Shown piece by piece: positions 1 to 13,051 of a stretch of 64,000 nucleotides of DNA. Each line of letters begins with the position of its first letter. Within the stretch, counting starts at the first letter, position 1. The stretch lies in contig OW804094.1 in the NCBI GenBank assembly GCA_942159475.1, forward strand, positions 45,442,966 through 45,506,965, read 5' to 3'. The notes beneath the pieces were generated by a model that had not been told where the DNA came from, ran no database searches, and worked only from the letters and a program-made list of their open reading frames with translations. The position numbers were made by a program, and so were the translations under genes. Origin of the DNA: Sthenelais limicola. Taxonomy: Eukaryota > Annelida > Polychaeta > Phyllodocida > Sigalionidae.

Positions 1-3000
1 ACACACTCCCGGGGGAAATGCCTTCTCTGCAGTGAACGGCTGCCGGGACTGATCTGCAGACGTTGACAACTCTTCAGAAGCCCCCCAAATAGGGGGATTT
101 GTATGGATAGCATCTTGACTGGAGATATGCAATGAATTACAAGGGTAGATAGCTATTGTAGTAATTGATGATAATGCAGATATAATATTCGCATCACAAT
201 AGGTATGATTATTTGTAATCGTATTTTTCTATCAATTAATGGGAGCATTGAGAATACAAAGAATTCAACATAAAATCGCTGAAGCCACTTAGAAGCCATT
301 ATTTGAAACTATTGCTGCTATACATGTCATTGACATGTTTCAATTAAACCATTCTACCTGATGATATCTGCACATTCTTATGCAATTCGTCAAGGAGTTA
401 ATTAGTTATTTCATGTTTCATTGATCCGATATTATAATAAACCCATATCAAAATAAGTTAATACTCTCTAGCCTATATATAATTATAATTGATTAGACTT
501 TAAAAAACATTTTGTAAGCTATTTACCTGAAGAATAGCATGATTATGATTAAATATTAAAATTGTAACAATCTATTATATATACATATATTGTAGAATAT
601 TTGCAAAGCCCCAATTGTAGCATGAGTTAGGTGCATTGCATTGATCACAGTTGTAAAGCTGGATCTTTCTTCTTGGCACGTAGGGAGGACTGGAAACGCT
701 ATATCATTTGCAACAGAACACTTAGGACATTTGATAGCCCATTACTTCCATATCTGCCTGCTGAATTGCCCATTGTTGTCCCTCTCCCTACCAACATCCA
801 CTGTACCATGCAACATCCAGAGGAGAATCGAATACACATTTATGAGGTGAAAGGTAGCAAGGATATATGAGATTTATTAATAGGTTACCTCAATTAGCGA
901 TTTGGGCCAGCTTCAATACTTTATCATTATTTCTTGATGATTAAACATTAAGTTATATTTTCCGCTGATATAAAAAATATTACAAATTTATACCATACAA
1001 TAAAGAGGGTAAGTCAGATTGAACTGTCGATGCACGCCAATCGTTCAATCAATATCCTTTTATATTTGCCTCAAAGCCCTGGAGAAATAAACCTTTTCGC
1101 TCTGAAGGGACTTTGCCTGGATATTATGTCGTTGGCAACGACAGGAATAACTCAGAAAAATATCAAACGCATGGCGGGCTGAAGTATAGGCGAGCGTATA
1201 GGCAATAGCAATAGGCAGGACTAGTCCATATTGAGAAGGCTGCTTTTGATTTGGCCGTCTTCTATGAGATCATATGAAGATAATATGTGCAAGTTTACCT
1301 TTATGATAACCTTAAGAAAGCTGAAAGACAGGTACTGCAGCTTTGGAATGGGTCCAATGGACCTGCCGCCTCGCCTGTGTTGTAGGCTGATGTCCTCAGA
1401 CAAAGGCACCCCGCCTCCATTAGGACCAAGCCCAGCTGGCAATCGGAACTAGGAACCATGTGGATAAAACACGTGTTGGTAGTTAGTGCATTCCCATTGT
1501 GGGTCATTTGATCAACTTTCCTCCTTTCCCTTTCTTTCGTGTTGGCATCAGTAACTTGGTAATGATAGGATAGTACGTAATTTGTAAAACTGAAATGGCA
1601 CGAGTAAAAGGTGAAATTGCCAAATGATGTCGAAATCTGATGTGTTTCATGCAAGGCGATTGCTTAGACCTCCCCACAAACACACACACACCCAGTGTTT
1701 ATCCAAGGACTCCTTATGTAGAATTTTACGTTGTGCTGCACAAGAGAAACAAAGAGATCAGATACTTCGCCCCTGTTGGACCCACATCACCCCTAGACGG
1801 GGCTTCCCCGAGGGCATTGAGCCGCTCCGACCTGTCTTTGTTGTCATTAGGAACATACGGAGTGCCGGGAGCTGTCCGTATGGACGTGAGCAAGGAACGT
1901 AAGGACACATTGCTTTCATTCCTGCTTTATTCAAGCTGTGGTGACACACTTATGGTGGTCGGTGCGCTTCTTACGGCTCCAATGCAGAAGGCTCGAGGCC
2001 ATCTAGAGGTCTACCCATCAGAAAGTAGTGGAGAGACTTTTAAATAATTATCATTGACAGAAGTTTCAAAATGCAAGTGTGTTCTTTTGCTTAGGTTGTA
2101 TTATAAAAATGATGATCTGATGATCAAATGCTAGTCAGCTTGTAAAAAAAGAAATTTCCTGACGATAATTATAGATACTCACAAATTCCTATATTCATCA
2201 AGGTAATTCGCTGTCAGATTTCCAACATAATATTGGGGATTTCCTTTGTAGTGGTTGAAGCAAGTGATTTCCTCCCCTATTCTTTCATAGAACAGTCCAA
2301 AGAATCATTCCTATGAAGTGGATAAGGTAAAGTCGGAAGGAATCAATTAAAAAATATCTGAAGTAGAAAGTTGATCCATAAATTAATAACACAATAAAAT
2401 GATTCGATATTGGAACGAATTCTGCACTGCTTTTTGCACAGGACGCATTGACAAGTACATGTCTATAGATACTTTCCATCATCAAGAAAGCAATATTAAT
2501 TGAGAATTGCTGCTGCAGCAGCGGCCACTAAAGAGATACAGATGGATATTGCAGGGGCCCAGAGCTTTTAGCTTTGCTTAGAATATGTAGCTTGGAATTG
2601 GCGCAGGCATAATAAAAAGATCTTCTAAGAGTCACAGTGTTCCTTTAAATGGCAATTTCTCAATGCAGGCATGTTTCTATTGTGCTGAAGTGAATATCCC
2701 CAGATATGGGGACATAATGGTCTCCCCCGAGGCAAAGGGACACACACTGGAAAATAAAGGCATATGGAGATGAAAATGTAAGGTTTAAATTCGCAACGCT
2801 ATACACTTTACACCTATACGATACTTAAAGATTTGCTCCGAAGCATTCCTGTTGTGAATGAAAAACAAGTATATATGTTGCTCAGCCGAAAGGGATTTAT
2901 TTATTTATTTGTTTTTTTTCCTGGAATTTCGTCTGTGCAATCATCAAGCTTCTCTTTATCATTATAAGGGGTCGATAGCTATTTAGGCTCCGCCTTTTCA

Positions 3001-3660
3001 AATATATAAGCGTAGGGGAATTTGATCCGATTTGCAAGTATACATATTACATGGCTAAAGTCACTGTTTCTTAATGCTAGGATTTTATTGCTATATTTTC
3101 GCCGACCAGCTGCAAGCAGAATGAAATCCGTATAACAATATATTAAAATGGCTGACTTTGCGTCTTTAAAGACAAGTATTAATAATGGAAAGGAGGGGGG
3201 AACCTATTTGGCAGAGGCACTAGCGTAAACCATGCATACGCCTAATAAACCATGAACAAAATAATGAATTGAGTTAGCTTGTTTGTCGTCTGCTGGTGAA
3301 ATATAATGTTGAATAAAATCTGGTGCTTTGCCTGTGACTGACACACGGCTGCATGCTTACACGAACCGCAATTCATTGCAATCTTTGGTCCATTTCTTTT
3401 AATCAGTAGCAGTAATTAAGGTGCCTGTTAGTGAGGCTGCACCCATAATTAATTCTCTTGAGCTCCTATTTTTGCATTGTGTTTTCACGTACATAACATC
3501 ACGAAAAGCCTAGACTGTAATGGGGAATCATATACATAATTCTTACCTCAGTATGGAAATTATTATGACTGCCCGGGAAAGAATTGTATCGCCTCGCCAA
3601 GCTTTGGCCAGGTTGACACAAAGAAACCCGTTTGCTTAACATAATAGTAGCCCCGTCTTT
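1..3660. other. AT-rich non-coding stretch, no gene supported
   Basis: Mostly AT-rich unique sequence. A GC-richer patch at about 1330-2045 carries a 135-codon plus-strand frame (1640-2047) and overlapping antisense frames. None shows a domain, a credible start context or flanking splice signals with matching phase, so I do not call a gene. (CA)n-like sequence occurs at 1678-1692. Confidence 0.5.
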
Positions 3661-3836
3661 ATCTTGCCACATCTATGTCAGACAGAAGTTTCAATTTCAG
3701 TTCAGCTTCAGAGGACCCCCAACAACTCCTATTATTAAAGTTCTTAATAATTACAGTATCCAGTCTCGAGATTTTAATCTTCAAATCAGGTTTCAAACTG
3801 GCTAAAAAATTTCATCAGTGGCATAGGCATGAAACA

Positions 3837-3908
3837 GGTAAACTATACTTTTCACCTGATGAAGAGCAACCCAATACGCTCGAAAGCTAGTGTAAAATAA
3901 AATTTACC
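3837..3908 (+). mobile_element. Retroelement end fragment with hammerhead-like core
   Basis: CTGATGA (3856-3862), a GAGC/GCTC helix (3864-3867 with 3878-3881) and GAAA (3882-3885) reproduce the conserved core and stem II of a hammerhead ribozyme. The flanks 3837-3855 and 3890-3908 pair at 15 of 19 positions, enclosing the core as stem I would. Only four bases lie between GAAA and the returning strand, so I see no normal stem III and do not claim activity. Penelope-like retroelements and retrozymes are known to carry such motifs. A terminal-repeat relic of such an element is therefore the likeliest source. No reverse transcriptase or GIY-YIG sequence is visible beside it. Confidence 0.45.
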
Positions 3909-4754
3909 CACAAAACCTTAATATTTGGGATTTTTCCTCACCACTATATTCACTAACACAACTACCGAGATCCCCACTATATAGCGATACTCCTTCCCAG
4001 CACACTACAAAATATATTTTGGTCTCTTACAAAAGAAACAACAAACCTTTCTACCTTTTTCTACCCCCACATGGCATGCATCAGTAACTAACAAGCTCGG
4101 TTAACTATACCTATGCACCATTAACTAGGTAGATGTTAAGCCTGTTTGGGAGGCTACATCTAAGTGACTTAGGACTCACTCTTTTAAATTGTCGATAACT
4201 CCACAGAAGATCACAAGAAAGTTTCCTATGCAGTAAGTTCCAGCTGCCTTGTATGCGTTAAATCTCCAATTTAACATATTCTCTTCTGTGAAAAACCGAA
4301 GTCACTGAACTTGCTCAGAACCTTTATTTATGATGAGCACGACATAACCGTATATTAAATTATTCAACAGTGCAGGCCTTATTTTTATCAAAATTCCTCA
4401 TACATACTGGAAAATGCCTGTGCTACTAAAGACATATGGACAGACCTTCATATGGATAGACTAAGTTTATATAGCCGCTGTAAAGGGGATTTACTTGAAG
4501 CATTATCATTCCTTTACATATCCCTAATTTGTATACATAACTTTATTGGGTACATCAGACACATTTGCTACATGCAGGCACGTACACATATTGTAACCTT
4601 TGTATTGTAAATCTGCAGAACCCCTTTTCTCCCATATTCCCTTCACTCACTGCTGCGTGCAGTGGGAGGTAATAGGTGTGTTGGAGCAACATAGCTGTGA
4701 GTCCCTCAGGGCTAAACAGCCGTGTTCAGACAAATGGCGTGAGTGGTTTGGCCT

Positions 4755-4824
4755 TTTGCCCTCAGGCAAAGCTTGCTGTTTTGGAGATGCTGATTTGCTC
4801 ACACTGCCAGTGAGCTTCTCCAAA
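4755..4824. promoter_or_regulatory. AP-2-like palindrome and imperfect hairpin
   Basis: TTTGCC-CTCA-GGCAAA (4755-4770) is a perfect 6-bp inverted repeat that matches the AP-2 type GCCN4GGC. Just downstream, TTTGGAGA (4780-4787) pairs with TCTCCAAA (4817-4824), and GCTCAC (4797-4802) pairs with GTGAGC (4810-4815). Together these form a 14-bp stem with a 9/1 internal loop. The block is GC-richer than its surroundings. The protein and RNA roles are inference only. Confidence 0.35.
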
Positions 4825-6492
4825 GGTTGAGTCGGTCAGCATGCAGCCATTAGGCAATGTGGGGTGTAAGGTAGTTAATGAGCCCCATGCCTTCCCCTTC
4901 CTTCCTTCTGTCTCTCTCCTCTTGCCATTGTTCTCGGTTCTGCTTCTCCTGTTCCTGCAGCCAAATTCTTGTTTCTACTAGCATTGCTTTAGCACTGTTG
5001 CAATTGCTATGTACGTATCTCTTCTTCCGAATCTCAATCCTATTCTTTTCTTCCTGATCCAACGTCTTTACTCCTCCGTACCTGCCTCTCCACCGTAGCT
5101 TTATATTTCTGAGTGCCACAACCTCATTCAGAACAACAGAGCAGGCACGTTTTCATGTATGGAATTATATTCGGACGGGAACACAGGTTTAAAGGAACTG
5201 GTCAAATGATTATAAAGACTTGATTTGTGAATAGTACTGATATAGATAGAAACAGAATACATAATCCCCCATCCTCTATGTATACACTTGCAGTACAACA
5301 GCCTCTGAAGAATGTCTGATACTTAGAAAAAGCTAAAAATGATGACCAAGTTCCTGGTGATGAGGCCGTTCTTAATTTCCCCCTTCCGTTAACCACCTCT
5401 TCTACCCCTTTCCCCTCCTTCCCCTGCCTTAGCACTCTGGAAAATGCATTGGCCAGTATAAAAGATCAGAAAGCTTCCTGAATATCCATCTTGATTATCA
5501 GCCTGCTGGTGGCCAGCAAAGGGTAGCCCTATTTTCACTTCTAATTGGATGGCATTCATTATTGCTAGCCCGGTTCCCACTCATCTAGCCCTTTTCCTCA
5601 ATGCCATCCGACAGTTAAACCTGGAATAGATTGCCTCTTTCTCCACGTGCCTCTCCTGAAAGACTTCTCATAGCAACAAGCTAGGCCAATACAGTGGCTG
5701 GCATTCAGATTTGTCTTTCTGCAATACAAAGGAGGTACGTGAGGCTTGGACGAGGGACCTCTGTAGTCTCTTATGGGGCTTTAGATAACAAATCTTACAA
5801 TTACACTTAGGCCTTGTTATTAACACATAAGTAAAGGGCTGGAGATGGGATTGGAGGCTGCTGTCTGAGTTAAGAATGAGGTAGAGAAAGAAAAGAATAA
5901 GCAAGGGGGATAGTTTAATTTTGGCTACTGCTCTACTGAGTACGTGGTGACACGATGAGGGAAAAACAGAAGTCGAAATGGGAGACTATAATGACTGAGG
6001 AAATAATAGAGTCAGAGGAACCAATGAGTTTAGTTTGAATCTATGGCTATGAACCAGAGGGATAGAATAGGGGAGGGAATGAGATATATTAGCATACATG
6101 TGCAGGATGAAGATATAGGTATTGGACCTAGCAGAAAATCAAGGAAGAGGAACTTAGAGGAACATTGTAGACGAAGGTAAAGATTCAAAGAGAAGGCACA
6201 GACAATGAACAAGAATCAGTTACATTTAACGGTCATAGCTGGATTCTTTTATAGGGTGTTAACTTCATACTGACGTAATACTGACCTAATTATCTGACCT
6301 ATGCCTCTTTTCGGCCCTGTTTTGGAGGGTCTACAATCGTGCGGGTGATTTGGGGTTAATTAAATTAATGACGGCCTAGGATGGAGACTAATGGCAGACA
6401 GACATGGGAAAACGATTCTAATTGAATATCAATAGTGAGAAGGAAGATGGTATATCAGCCTAACAGGTTTGACAGAAGTATGGGTAACTTAG

Positions 6493-6513
6493 GTTATGAC
6501 TAGCAGTCATAAC
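6493..6513. repeat. 9-bp hairpin
   Basis: GTTATGACT and AGTCATAAC are separated by AGC. Both arms contain a TGACT/AGTCA half-site of AP-1 type. Confidence 0.7.
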
Positions 6514-7193
6514 AACAGAGCACACGCGAGCGAGAAAGAGAGGAAGCAAGCGAGAGTTAGTGAGTGTCAGTGTGAGAGAGCAAGAGAGAGCAGACTTTGG
6601 AGAAGAATTAGAATATCGCCTTAGAAGTAAATATAGGATAATTGAAGGAATGGGACTGGGACTCAACTGTGAAGATTTAATATTACTTTCCATCATAAGA
6701 TCTTTGAGTTGGCGAAGTCTCCACCTTTCAATATCTTGCCATATAATCACTTATTACGCTGGTTTGGGCAACGAAGTCAAGGTAATTATCTGAGCATTAA
6801 TGTCAGAAGGACTTGAGAGTTCTCCTTCGTATGATCTTAGGTATTTCTGAGATGATAGAAAGGATGCAGAAGGGCCTTTGAGTACGCTAGAATAAGCTAT
6901 GCCTAGGCTGACAGCTCTGATAACTTCAACCGTGCATATAGTCTCTGCAATACATGTATATACATTCGTTCATTCTTCACTTCCTCCTGCCCAGAAATAC
7001 ATATATATATATGCAGTATCAATAGAAACCTTTAAAAACTTGATGCAATGAAATTAATTTCGTTTGTTTCTAGAAAAATACTTGGTTGTAAGTTATATCA
7101 TGGACTAATGCCTATACCCACTATTACGGTAATTTCATCGGACTGATATGTATATAAAAGCAAGCTCCCCGTACATGTCTCACCTTTCTATCG

Positions 7194-7207
7194 CCCCCCC
7201 CCCCCCC
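7194..7207 (+). repeat. C14 homopolymer
   Basis: Fourteen consecutive C, followed by T/C-rich sequence to about 7260. The minus strand is a polypurine run. Confidence 0.95.
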
Positions 7208-7880
7208 TCCCGCATTTCTTTCTTCTTTCTTGGAACCTCCAGTCCCCCAACCACTCCCGCTACTTACTATATCACATATTACTACACCCCGCGTCTGGCG
7301 TTTGTTCCTTTGACCTGCATAAGCTTCATAATACCCTCTCATATGGCTGCCCTTACCCAGTGTAATGAAGCTGTGTCCATGATCTTAAGGTCAAAGCAGC
7401 TTTTTCATCCAGCTTTCAGTAAGGATACTCGCTCTTTGATCATGCGTCTGAGCAAGAAAACGTGTCACGCCGAGTGTAGGTGGTACGGTCTTGTAGCGAG
7501 AGGCTCAACGTGTGGTGTCATTGTTTGAAGTACTTGCAGCTTTTCCAGGCAGTCAGTCCTTACTTGTCAGGCCCGTGAAGATTGGGCTCCAAATTCTATT
7601 AGATTTTTGCAGAGGCTTAGGCAGCAAAACTCTGCTTAAGGGGTATCGATAAGGTGGCTATACGACTGGTATGGACTTAATTCTCCCTCCCCTTCTCCTC
7701 CTTAATTCGGCTCTCCCTCTGTTCTTTAGCCAGTAAAAGACAGTTAGCAGGGGAAAAGTGTTCCGGCAGTTTTATCTTGGATCCTAGTATTTCGCAGGAG
7801 CATTGGAATTATCTTAGATTCACTTGACAAGCTATATAATATTTTTGATATTCTTTTAAATATAAATATTGTATAATGTA

Positions 7881-7971
7881 TACTAATAATACAATTTTGT
7901 ATAAATTGTCCATTTCAGGTGAGTGTTTGCAGTTAATATGTCCATATGAATTAGTAAAGGTTAGGGTGAGT
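7881..7971 (+). other. Recursive splice (ratchet) site 1 with 47-nt RS-exon
   Basis: An acceptor and a donor are fused without intervening bases: a T-rich stretch ends CATTTCAG at 7918 and GTGAGTGTTT starts at 7919. A TACTAAT branch-point-like heptamer lies at 7881-7887, its likely branch A 32 nt before the junction. A second donor, AGG followed by GTGAGT, begins at 7966, so 7919-7965 would be a 47-nt RS-exon. Two of its three forward frames contain stops and its length is not a multiple of three, so inclusion would break a message. In flies and vertebrates such sites remove long introns in steps: the reconstituted 5' splice site is reused and nothing remains in the mRNA. The host gene would be on the plus strand and is not identified. 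The tract just before CAG is short and interrupted, so a fortuitous match is possible. Confidence 0.6.
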
Positions 7972-10615
7972 GCACAACTTAAAGTTATTTTCTAGGAAAG
8001 GGTCACACGCATGACTCTTATCAGATCTTCAACAAACTATTAGATTAAGGTGCCAGGTAACCTCCTAAAAGAGGTGCTTTAGTTTTGAAACCTATGCCGT
8101 CAAGAACAGAAAATTTAACTTACCCTGAAATATTTTTCATTGGGGCAGACATGAAGAACAAAAATCATTTAAAAAGTATACTTTTCAATAGATATTTCCA
8201 TAGACGAGGCCTTATAAGGGCAAAAGCTCTCAGCGCATGTTCACACTTCAAGTGATGCTCCAGAACCCACCATGTATAATATGGGGTAAAAGCAGTTCCC
8301 TAAAAAAATAACGAACTCTATCTGGCAGAGCGGCTCAAATAAGGCTGCTTCCACAAGGGACTAATTATGACCGGGGGCGCTGACAGAAGAAGGTTGGGAG
8401 CGAGGAGGAGACTATAACCCAGAAATATTTTTGCTTCACGTTCCAGATAGGTAATAGAGGAATTGTGTATATACACCTCTTAGCAACAATTACCTAAGCA
8501 TGGGTATAGTTTGGGAGAGTTTATATAGGGGCGTTTTACAAACTGTCCAATTAAGGCATGCCTAGGGATAATTTGCAGAAGGTAAAAGAGTGTCGAAATT
8601 AAAGTATGAGGCCTTTTCGTGTATTCTTGTGTACAAGAGTTGAAATGACTTTTGCCCCATGCATGTGTCAACGACACAAATGGACTATTCCCTCTTATTC
8701 CAATTACATTTAAGTTTAGGCTATAGGTTTTAATTAAAGAATGAACAGGAATCCATCAGCAATAAGAGCCTTTTCAAGAAATAGGATGGTGAACAATGAT
8801 TGACTGAACAACTTCATCACCTTTGCCTTTTTACCATATAGAAAACCCAGGCGCGTGTTCGCTTCTATCCCCTAACAAATTGTATGAGTCCCAAAGCCTC
8901 TTAGATAGAAGAAGTCATGAATAATGACCTCATCTTTTTATAACAAGGAACTACCAAGTAGCTTTTACGTGACGATTCTGGTCACAAGATTTTCCAAGGG
9001 ACATAGATGAATTTACAAAAGGAATTGTGTGATTTGCTTTTGCCAATGACAAGTAAAATATACATTATAGAGGTAAAAGGGATGTGTTTAATCAGAATTA
9101 TGAGGATCATTACGTTCTTCCCATTGATATAAAATCCGTAATCCAGACATATTATGAGGAGATTTCGAAGGCAATCTCGATGAAATGGGTTTCATCACCC
9201 ATTTCATCTGAAAAATTGACTTCTTTAGTTTAATTGTGAGGCTTTTCGTTTGCATTTTCATGCATAAAATGACGATAATTTAATCCCTAACTTGCCCTTG
9301 GTCTTATCTAGGCAAAGTCCCTCTTAGTGTCTCAGAAAATGCGACCCTGTTGAGCTATGAACAGAGAAATAACCAGACGCTTCAATTTAACTAATGGCCG
9401 CCGACCCAGAAAACTGACCCTTAATTTAATTTTCAGTCTCAGATGTATGGACTATTTAACTCCGCTCTCCGGCCATAAGTACATCTTAAAGCTGACCATT
9501 TCTAAGGTATATGGTAATGGACATTCACTCACCGAGCTTTCTTATGGCCTATATACATTGAATGGTCTTTACTAGTCTCGTGTATCAAACACAAGTTTTG
9601 AGCATTGTGACTTTCAAAGTCTCCAATATCTTAGATTGATTTCATCGTAGATCAAAATTCTTATCAGGTCACAACGGACCCAAGAAAGTAAAACAGATCG
9701 GTCGCATTATATTAAAGTACTTTCCTGTTTATAGGATTTTTAAATATTTTTGTTTACAGAGAACTCGTATAATTATTTTGAAAATATACAAATTGCAAAT
9801 CTAATATATATGGGCTATGACAACATACTCCTATTACTTTTACATTGATTCAATAGTTATATCAAGAATTCATTTCTGCGAAAACCTCTTTTATATTCAT
9901 GAATTTCAAATGTATAGTGGAAACATGCATTCAAGCACTTTCCATGTTTGTAGTGAATATATAAGCTTGATCAGCGTTTCAGGCAATAGGAAACCTTAGT
10001 TAGTTGGTAGATACTGCCTATAAGTATGAGAGTGCATTTTTCCCCAAGCCCTCCACAGCGGCTACTCATTTCTAGTTCTTACTGGTAGAAAACGGCCTCG
10101 TCCGAAATAGTTTCCTCCCCGGTCAGTCAGTTCAAGATTGGTGTCTGGCCGGAGCAGTCCTAGGTCATCTTACAGTGGCCAGGGGCTATTCAATTGGCAT
10201 AGTCAATTGACATCTCTACATGAGGGGAATGATCGCGGCAGTATGTATAGAAAGGGATATCTAGATTTGGATTCAACAGCCACCTCACCCCCTCAATATT
10301 CTTGGGTATATCTTGTTGCTATTTCCAGATCCTATTTAGGTTTTTCTGGCTAGTCTTCTGGTGGCTTCTACCTACTCCTTGTTGCTCTTAATGGCTTCTT
10401 AATGATGCTTTTGTTTTTCGCCGGGAGCTATTCCTATGGGAGAAAGACTAGAATTAGCTCCGCATTTAAAGAGTTTTATCAAGGTTCTTAGTTTACTGTT
10501 GAATGCCTATTAAAACGACACTCATTTCGGCCATCGGAGATTACTCTCCAATTGCTTTACTTTTTTCGTCTGTTAAGAAATACATTATATGAATCTGCAA
10601 TTTTACCAATCCAGC
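7972..10615. other. Non-coding stretch downstream of ratchet site 1
   Basis: AT-rich unique sequence with one hairpin at 9179-9208 and a CTCF-like CCGGGGGCGCTGAC at 8371-8384. No exon recognised. Confidence 0.5.
9179..9208. repeat. 12-bp perfect hairpin
   Basis: GATGAAATGGGT and ACCCATTTCATC are exact complements around a 6-nt loop (TTCATC). The downstream side has no run of T, and a terminator role would not apply in this genome. Confidence 0.8.
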
Positions 10616-10619
10616 GCCA

Positions 10620-10702
10620 CTGTTTAGGTGAAAGAAATAACAATACCAAAATTCATTTATAGACTTTGTATGAAATTATAGTGCTTGTATGTTTTACATA
10701 AT
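10620..10702 (+). repeat. Diverged 80-bp direct repeat, copy A
   Basis: This aligns with 11130-11206 in the same orientation: CTGTTTAG, then AACAATACC, AAATTCA and TTTGTATGAAATTATAG are shared, with scattered substitutions and a short indel near the end. By eye roughly four bases in five agree. It is probably an old local duplication or two relics of one dispersed element. Confidence 0.75.
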
Positions 10703-11129
10703 AATCAAACATAAGCAATTATGTTGATAAAATGTATCTCATTCAACCACGAATTAGTTATTATTTTCTTTGTGAACGTGTGTTTTCTGAATATCCCCTA
10801 GTGGAGTAATCAATCTAGGATATTTAGACCGCGTGGAACGAGTGTTTTGATGCGAGAGATCTATGGGCTCTCATGGCGATCTCGATTCTATTTTGTATTC
10901 TGGAATTGGAACTTATATTAGTTATTATATTTTAAATTATATAAACGCTCACAAGCCTACCCCTTTATACTTATTATAAGTCAAACTAAGGCTAATTTGG
11001 AATGCACTCAATACTCGTATAATAAGAGATGAATGTGATACAAAGATCTTTAAGAACCTTATCTTCAAATTATATAAAAAGACATTTCTGACCAAAGGGT
11101 TTATGTGCTGAAGTATATTGACGCGTATC

Positions 11130-11206
11130 GCTGTTTAGATTAAAGATATAACAATACCGAAATTCACTTATCGATTTTGTATGAAATTATAGCGTTTTAT
11201 ACATAG
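11130..11206 (+). repeat. Diverged 80-bp direct repeat, copy B
   Basis: Partner of 10620-10702, about 510 bp downstream in the same orientation. The most conserved block is TTTGTATGAAATTATAG. It lacks a few bases present in the partner after that block. Confidence 0.75.
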
Positions 11207-11209
11207 GAC

Positions 11210-13050
11210 TAATGTCTCTGAATCGACTCCTGATAAGACCCCGTGAGATATCTTACTGAGTTTAGTGGATGGGATGTAATGTAATTTAATACTTTGAGCT
11301 GAATAATCATCTATGTGACACACACTCATATATTCATCTAGTTAAGTTCTATTTTAGGGTATTTTCATTTGTAGCAGTATAAATGCCACCTCTAACAAAA
11401 TCACTGAAATCGTTAAAACACATACAAAAACCTACAAAATTCATATCTGAGACAATTTAGAGATACAGGAGAAACCCAAATATCAGCAATATTACTTGTA
11501 CAATGTACAGTGTACATGCCTTATTGTAATATATTTGTATTTTTGAATGATTGCTGTATAAACATACTACATATTTTAAAAAAAACAATGCTGAACTGCA
11601 AGCTGATTGTCCAGAATATTTAGTTTTGTCAGGAACCCATATAACACTCATTTTCAAGAGCAAGGTCAACCTTCGACCGAAAAAGCTCAAAATCAGTTCA
11701 CCGATAAAAAAAACAGAATTTCAACATCACCAAAGAAATACTTATTAGGAACCTGTTACCAGTGCGTATGGACCTACTAAATTCACAATCATCTAGCTAT
11801 GTTCTATTTTAAGATCTTTACCTAACTATATAGTTGTAAATATAATATTAGTCAATAAACTTTGAGAATACTACGTTATTCTACATTGCCTTCCGGAATA
11901 AAATCTATAACGACTTGCTGAATAACAACTTTAAACAAACATTAAGATCAAGCTTATGAACATTCTCGACAATTTTTCTTATTGACGAGTGCATGATTTC
12001 GCCTTTAAATGTAGACAAACACTCGGAGCTAAGCCATCGTAATGAGGGTAATATAACTATCTCCAACATGCTGCAGCTGTTGATTAGTATTCAAAACTAT
12101 TCCTGTTTTCTCCCGCCGGTCCCTCTTTTTTGCAACAACATCATCAGTTTCCGGCACTTTTTATGATATTTTCCTTTCGCCAACAACCAGGCACCATCGT
12201 TCTATTTCGCTCTCTACTTATTCCCAATCAGTACCATTGCTTGTATTCCTTTCGCTCCAGACTCTTTCCTCTCCTATACCGCTCTTCCTTTCCTTTAGTT
12301 TGCACCCTTCTTCCCTTCTCCTCCCCTCTATGTTCCCTGTTCGTTTTTCTCTTCGTCCCACCTTGCTATAATTCCCCCACCGTCTGCTGCCGGAGTCACT
12401 GGTTCTTGAGAGATGTCCATTGTGTAAATCAGATTTAAGACTGCTTTCAGCCTGATCGTCGAGTTCCCGCTGAGAGATAGAAAGCAACACGACGCAAAAT
12501 GTTGCACCATTACCTACTTAATAGTGGAACCGGTCTGGCTTTGCACTTAAGACACGGACCCCCGTATGTATATACAATGTTGCAACTATGACAAATATGT
12601 ATCAGGTGCACCACCTCATCATTACAATGTTAATGCAATTGCACTGCATTTACATTAACTTTAAGTTGACTAAATTAACCAATCTAACCGTTTGGAGCAG
12701 TTTAGGCTTTTTCTTTAATCAATTCAGCTATGTATACAACAAACTGTATTCAAATAATCACCATGAGGTACTCATATAGGCCTAGTGTGTTTTGCTTGGC
12801 CAGTTCCTTTTTGAATAGCTTATTTGAATGAAGGATACTTGTAAAAAGTGCCGAAGAAACTAAATAGGGCCTAACTGGAGAAATCCCTGTGTACACCTGG
12901 TTGCCAAAGCTCGTTGTTTAGGTAAGATATAAAATAAGGTGAAAAGCTAATGAACAAAACTGGCGCATAACTGAAACGAAGTTATCTAAAGATTTGTAAA
13001 CCCATTTAATTATATAAACTTTTATTGACTTTTATTGAGAAATTAAAATG
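11210..13050. other. Non-coding stretch
   Basis: AT-rich, with a CT-rich patch at 12110-12400 that gives long but unrecognised frames on both strands. An AG/GTAAGA junction at 12921 is a poor ratchet match because its pyrimidine tract is short. Confidence 0.5.
11497..11516. repeat. Triple TGTACA array
   Basis: Three TGTACA palindromes with single-base spacers. They could be clustered binding sites or simple slippage. Confidence 0.6.
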
Positions 13051-13051
13051 T

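Larger units (their letters stand above)
3910..7190. other. Non-coding stretch
   Basis: Apart from the palindrome and hairpin near 4760-4824, I see AT-rich unique sequence. A purine-rich patch at about 6520-6600 (GAGCGAGAAAGAG-type units) explains the overlapping frames there. No recognisable coding exon. Confidence 0.5.

Noticed and set aside
512..540. Minus-strand ATTCTTCAG/GTAAATAG junction
   Set aside because: Weak donor (GTAAAT), short tract and opposite strand to the convincing sites.
1640..2047. 135-codon plus-strand frame in a GC-richer patch
   Set aside because: No recognisable family. Overlapping frames on both strands are also open, as expected from composition.
3545..3585. Minus-strand acceptor TTCTTTCCCGGGCAG and donor CTGAG/GTAAGAA framing 22 nt
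   Set aside because: Individually fair signals but weaker than the 48901-48924 case, with no supporting context. Such pairs occur by chance.
8115..8150. Minus-strand ATTTCAG/G/GTAAGTT junction
   Set aside because: One extra base separates the acceptor from the donor, and the tract is A-interrupted.
12910..12930. Plus-strand TTGTTTAG/GTAAGA junction
   Set aside because: Short, purine-interrupted pyrimidine tract and no RS-exon.
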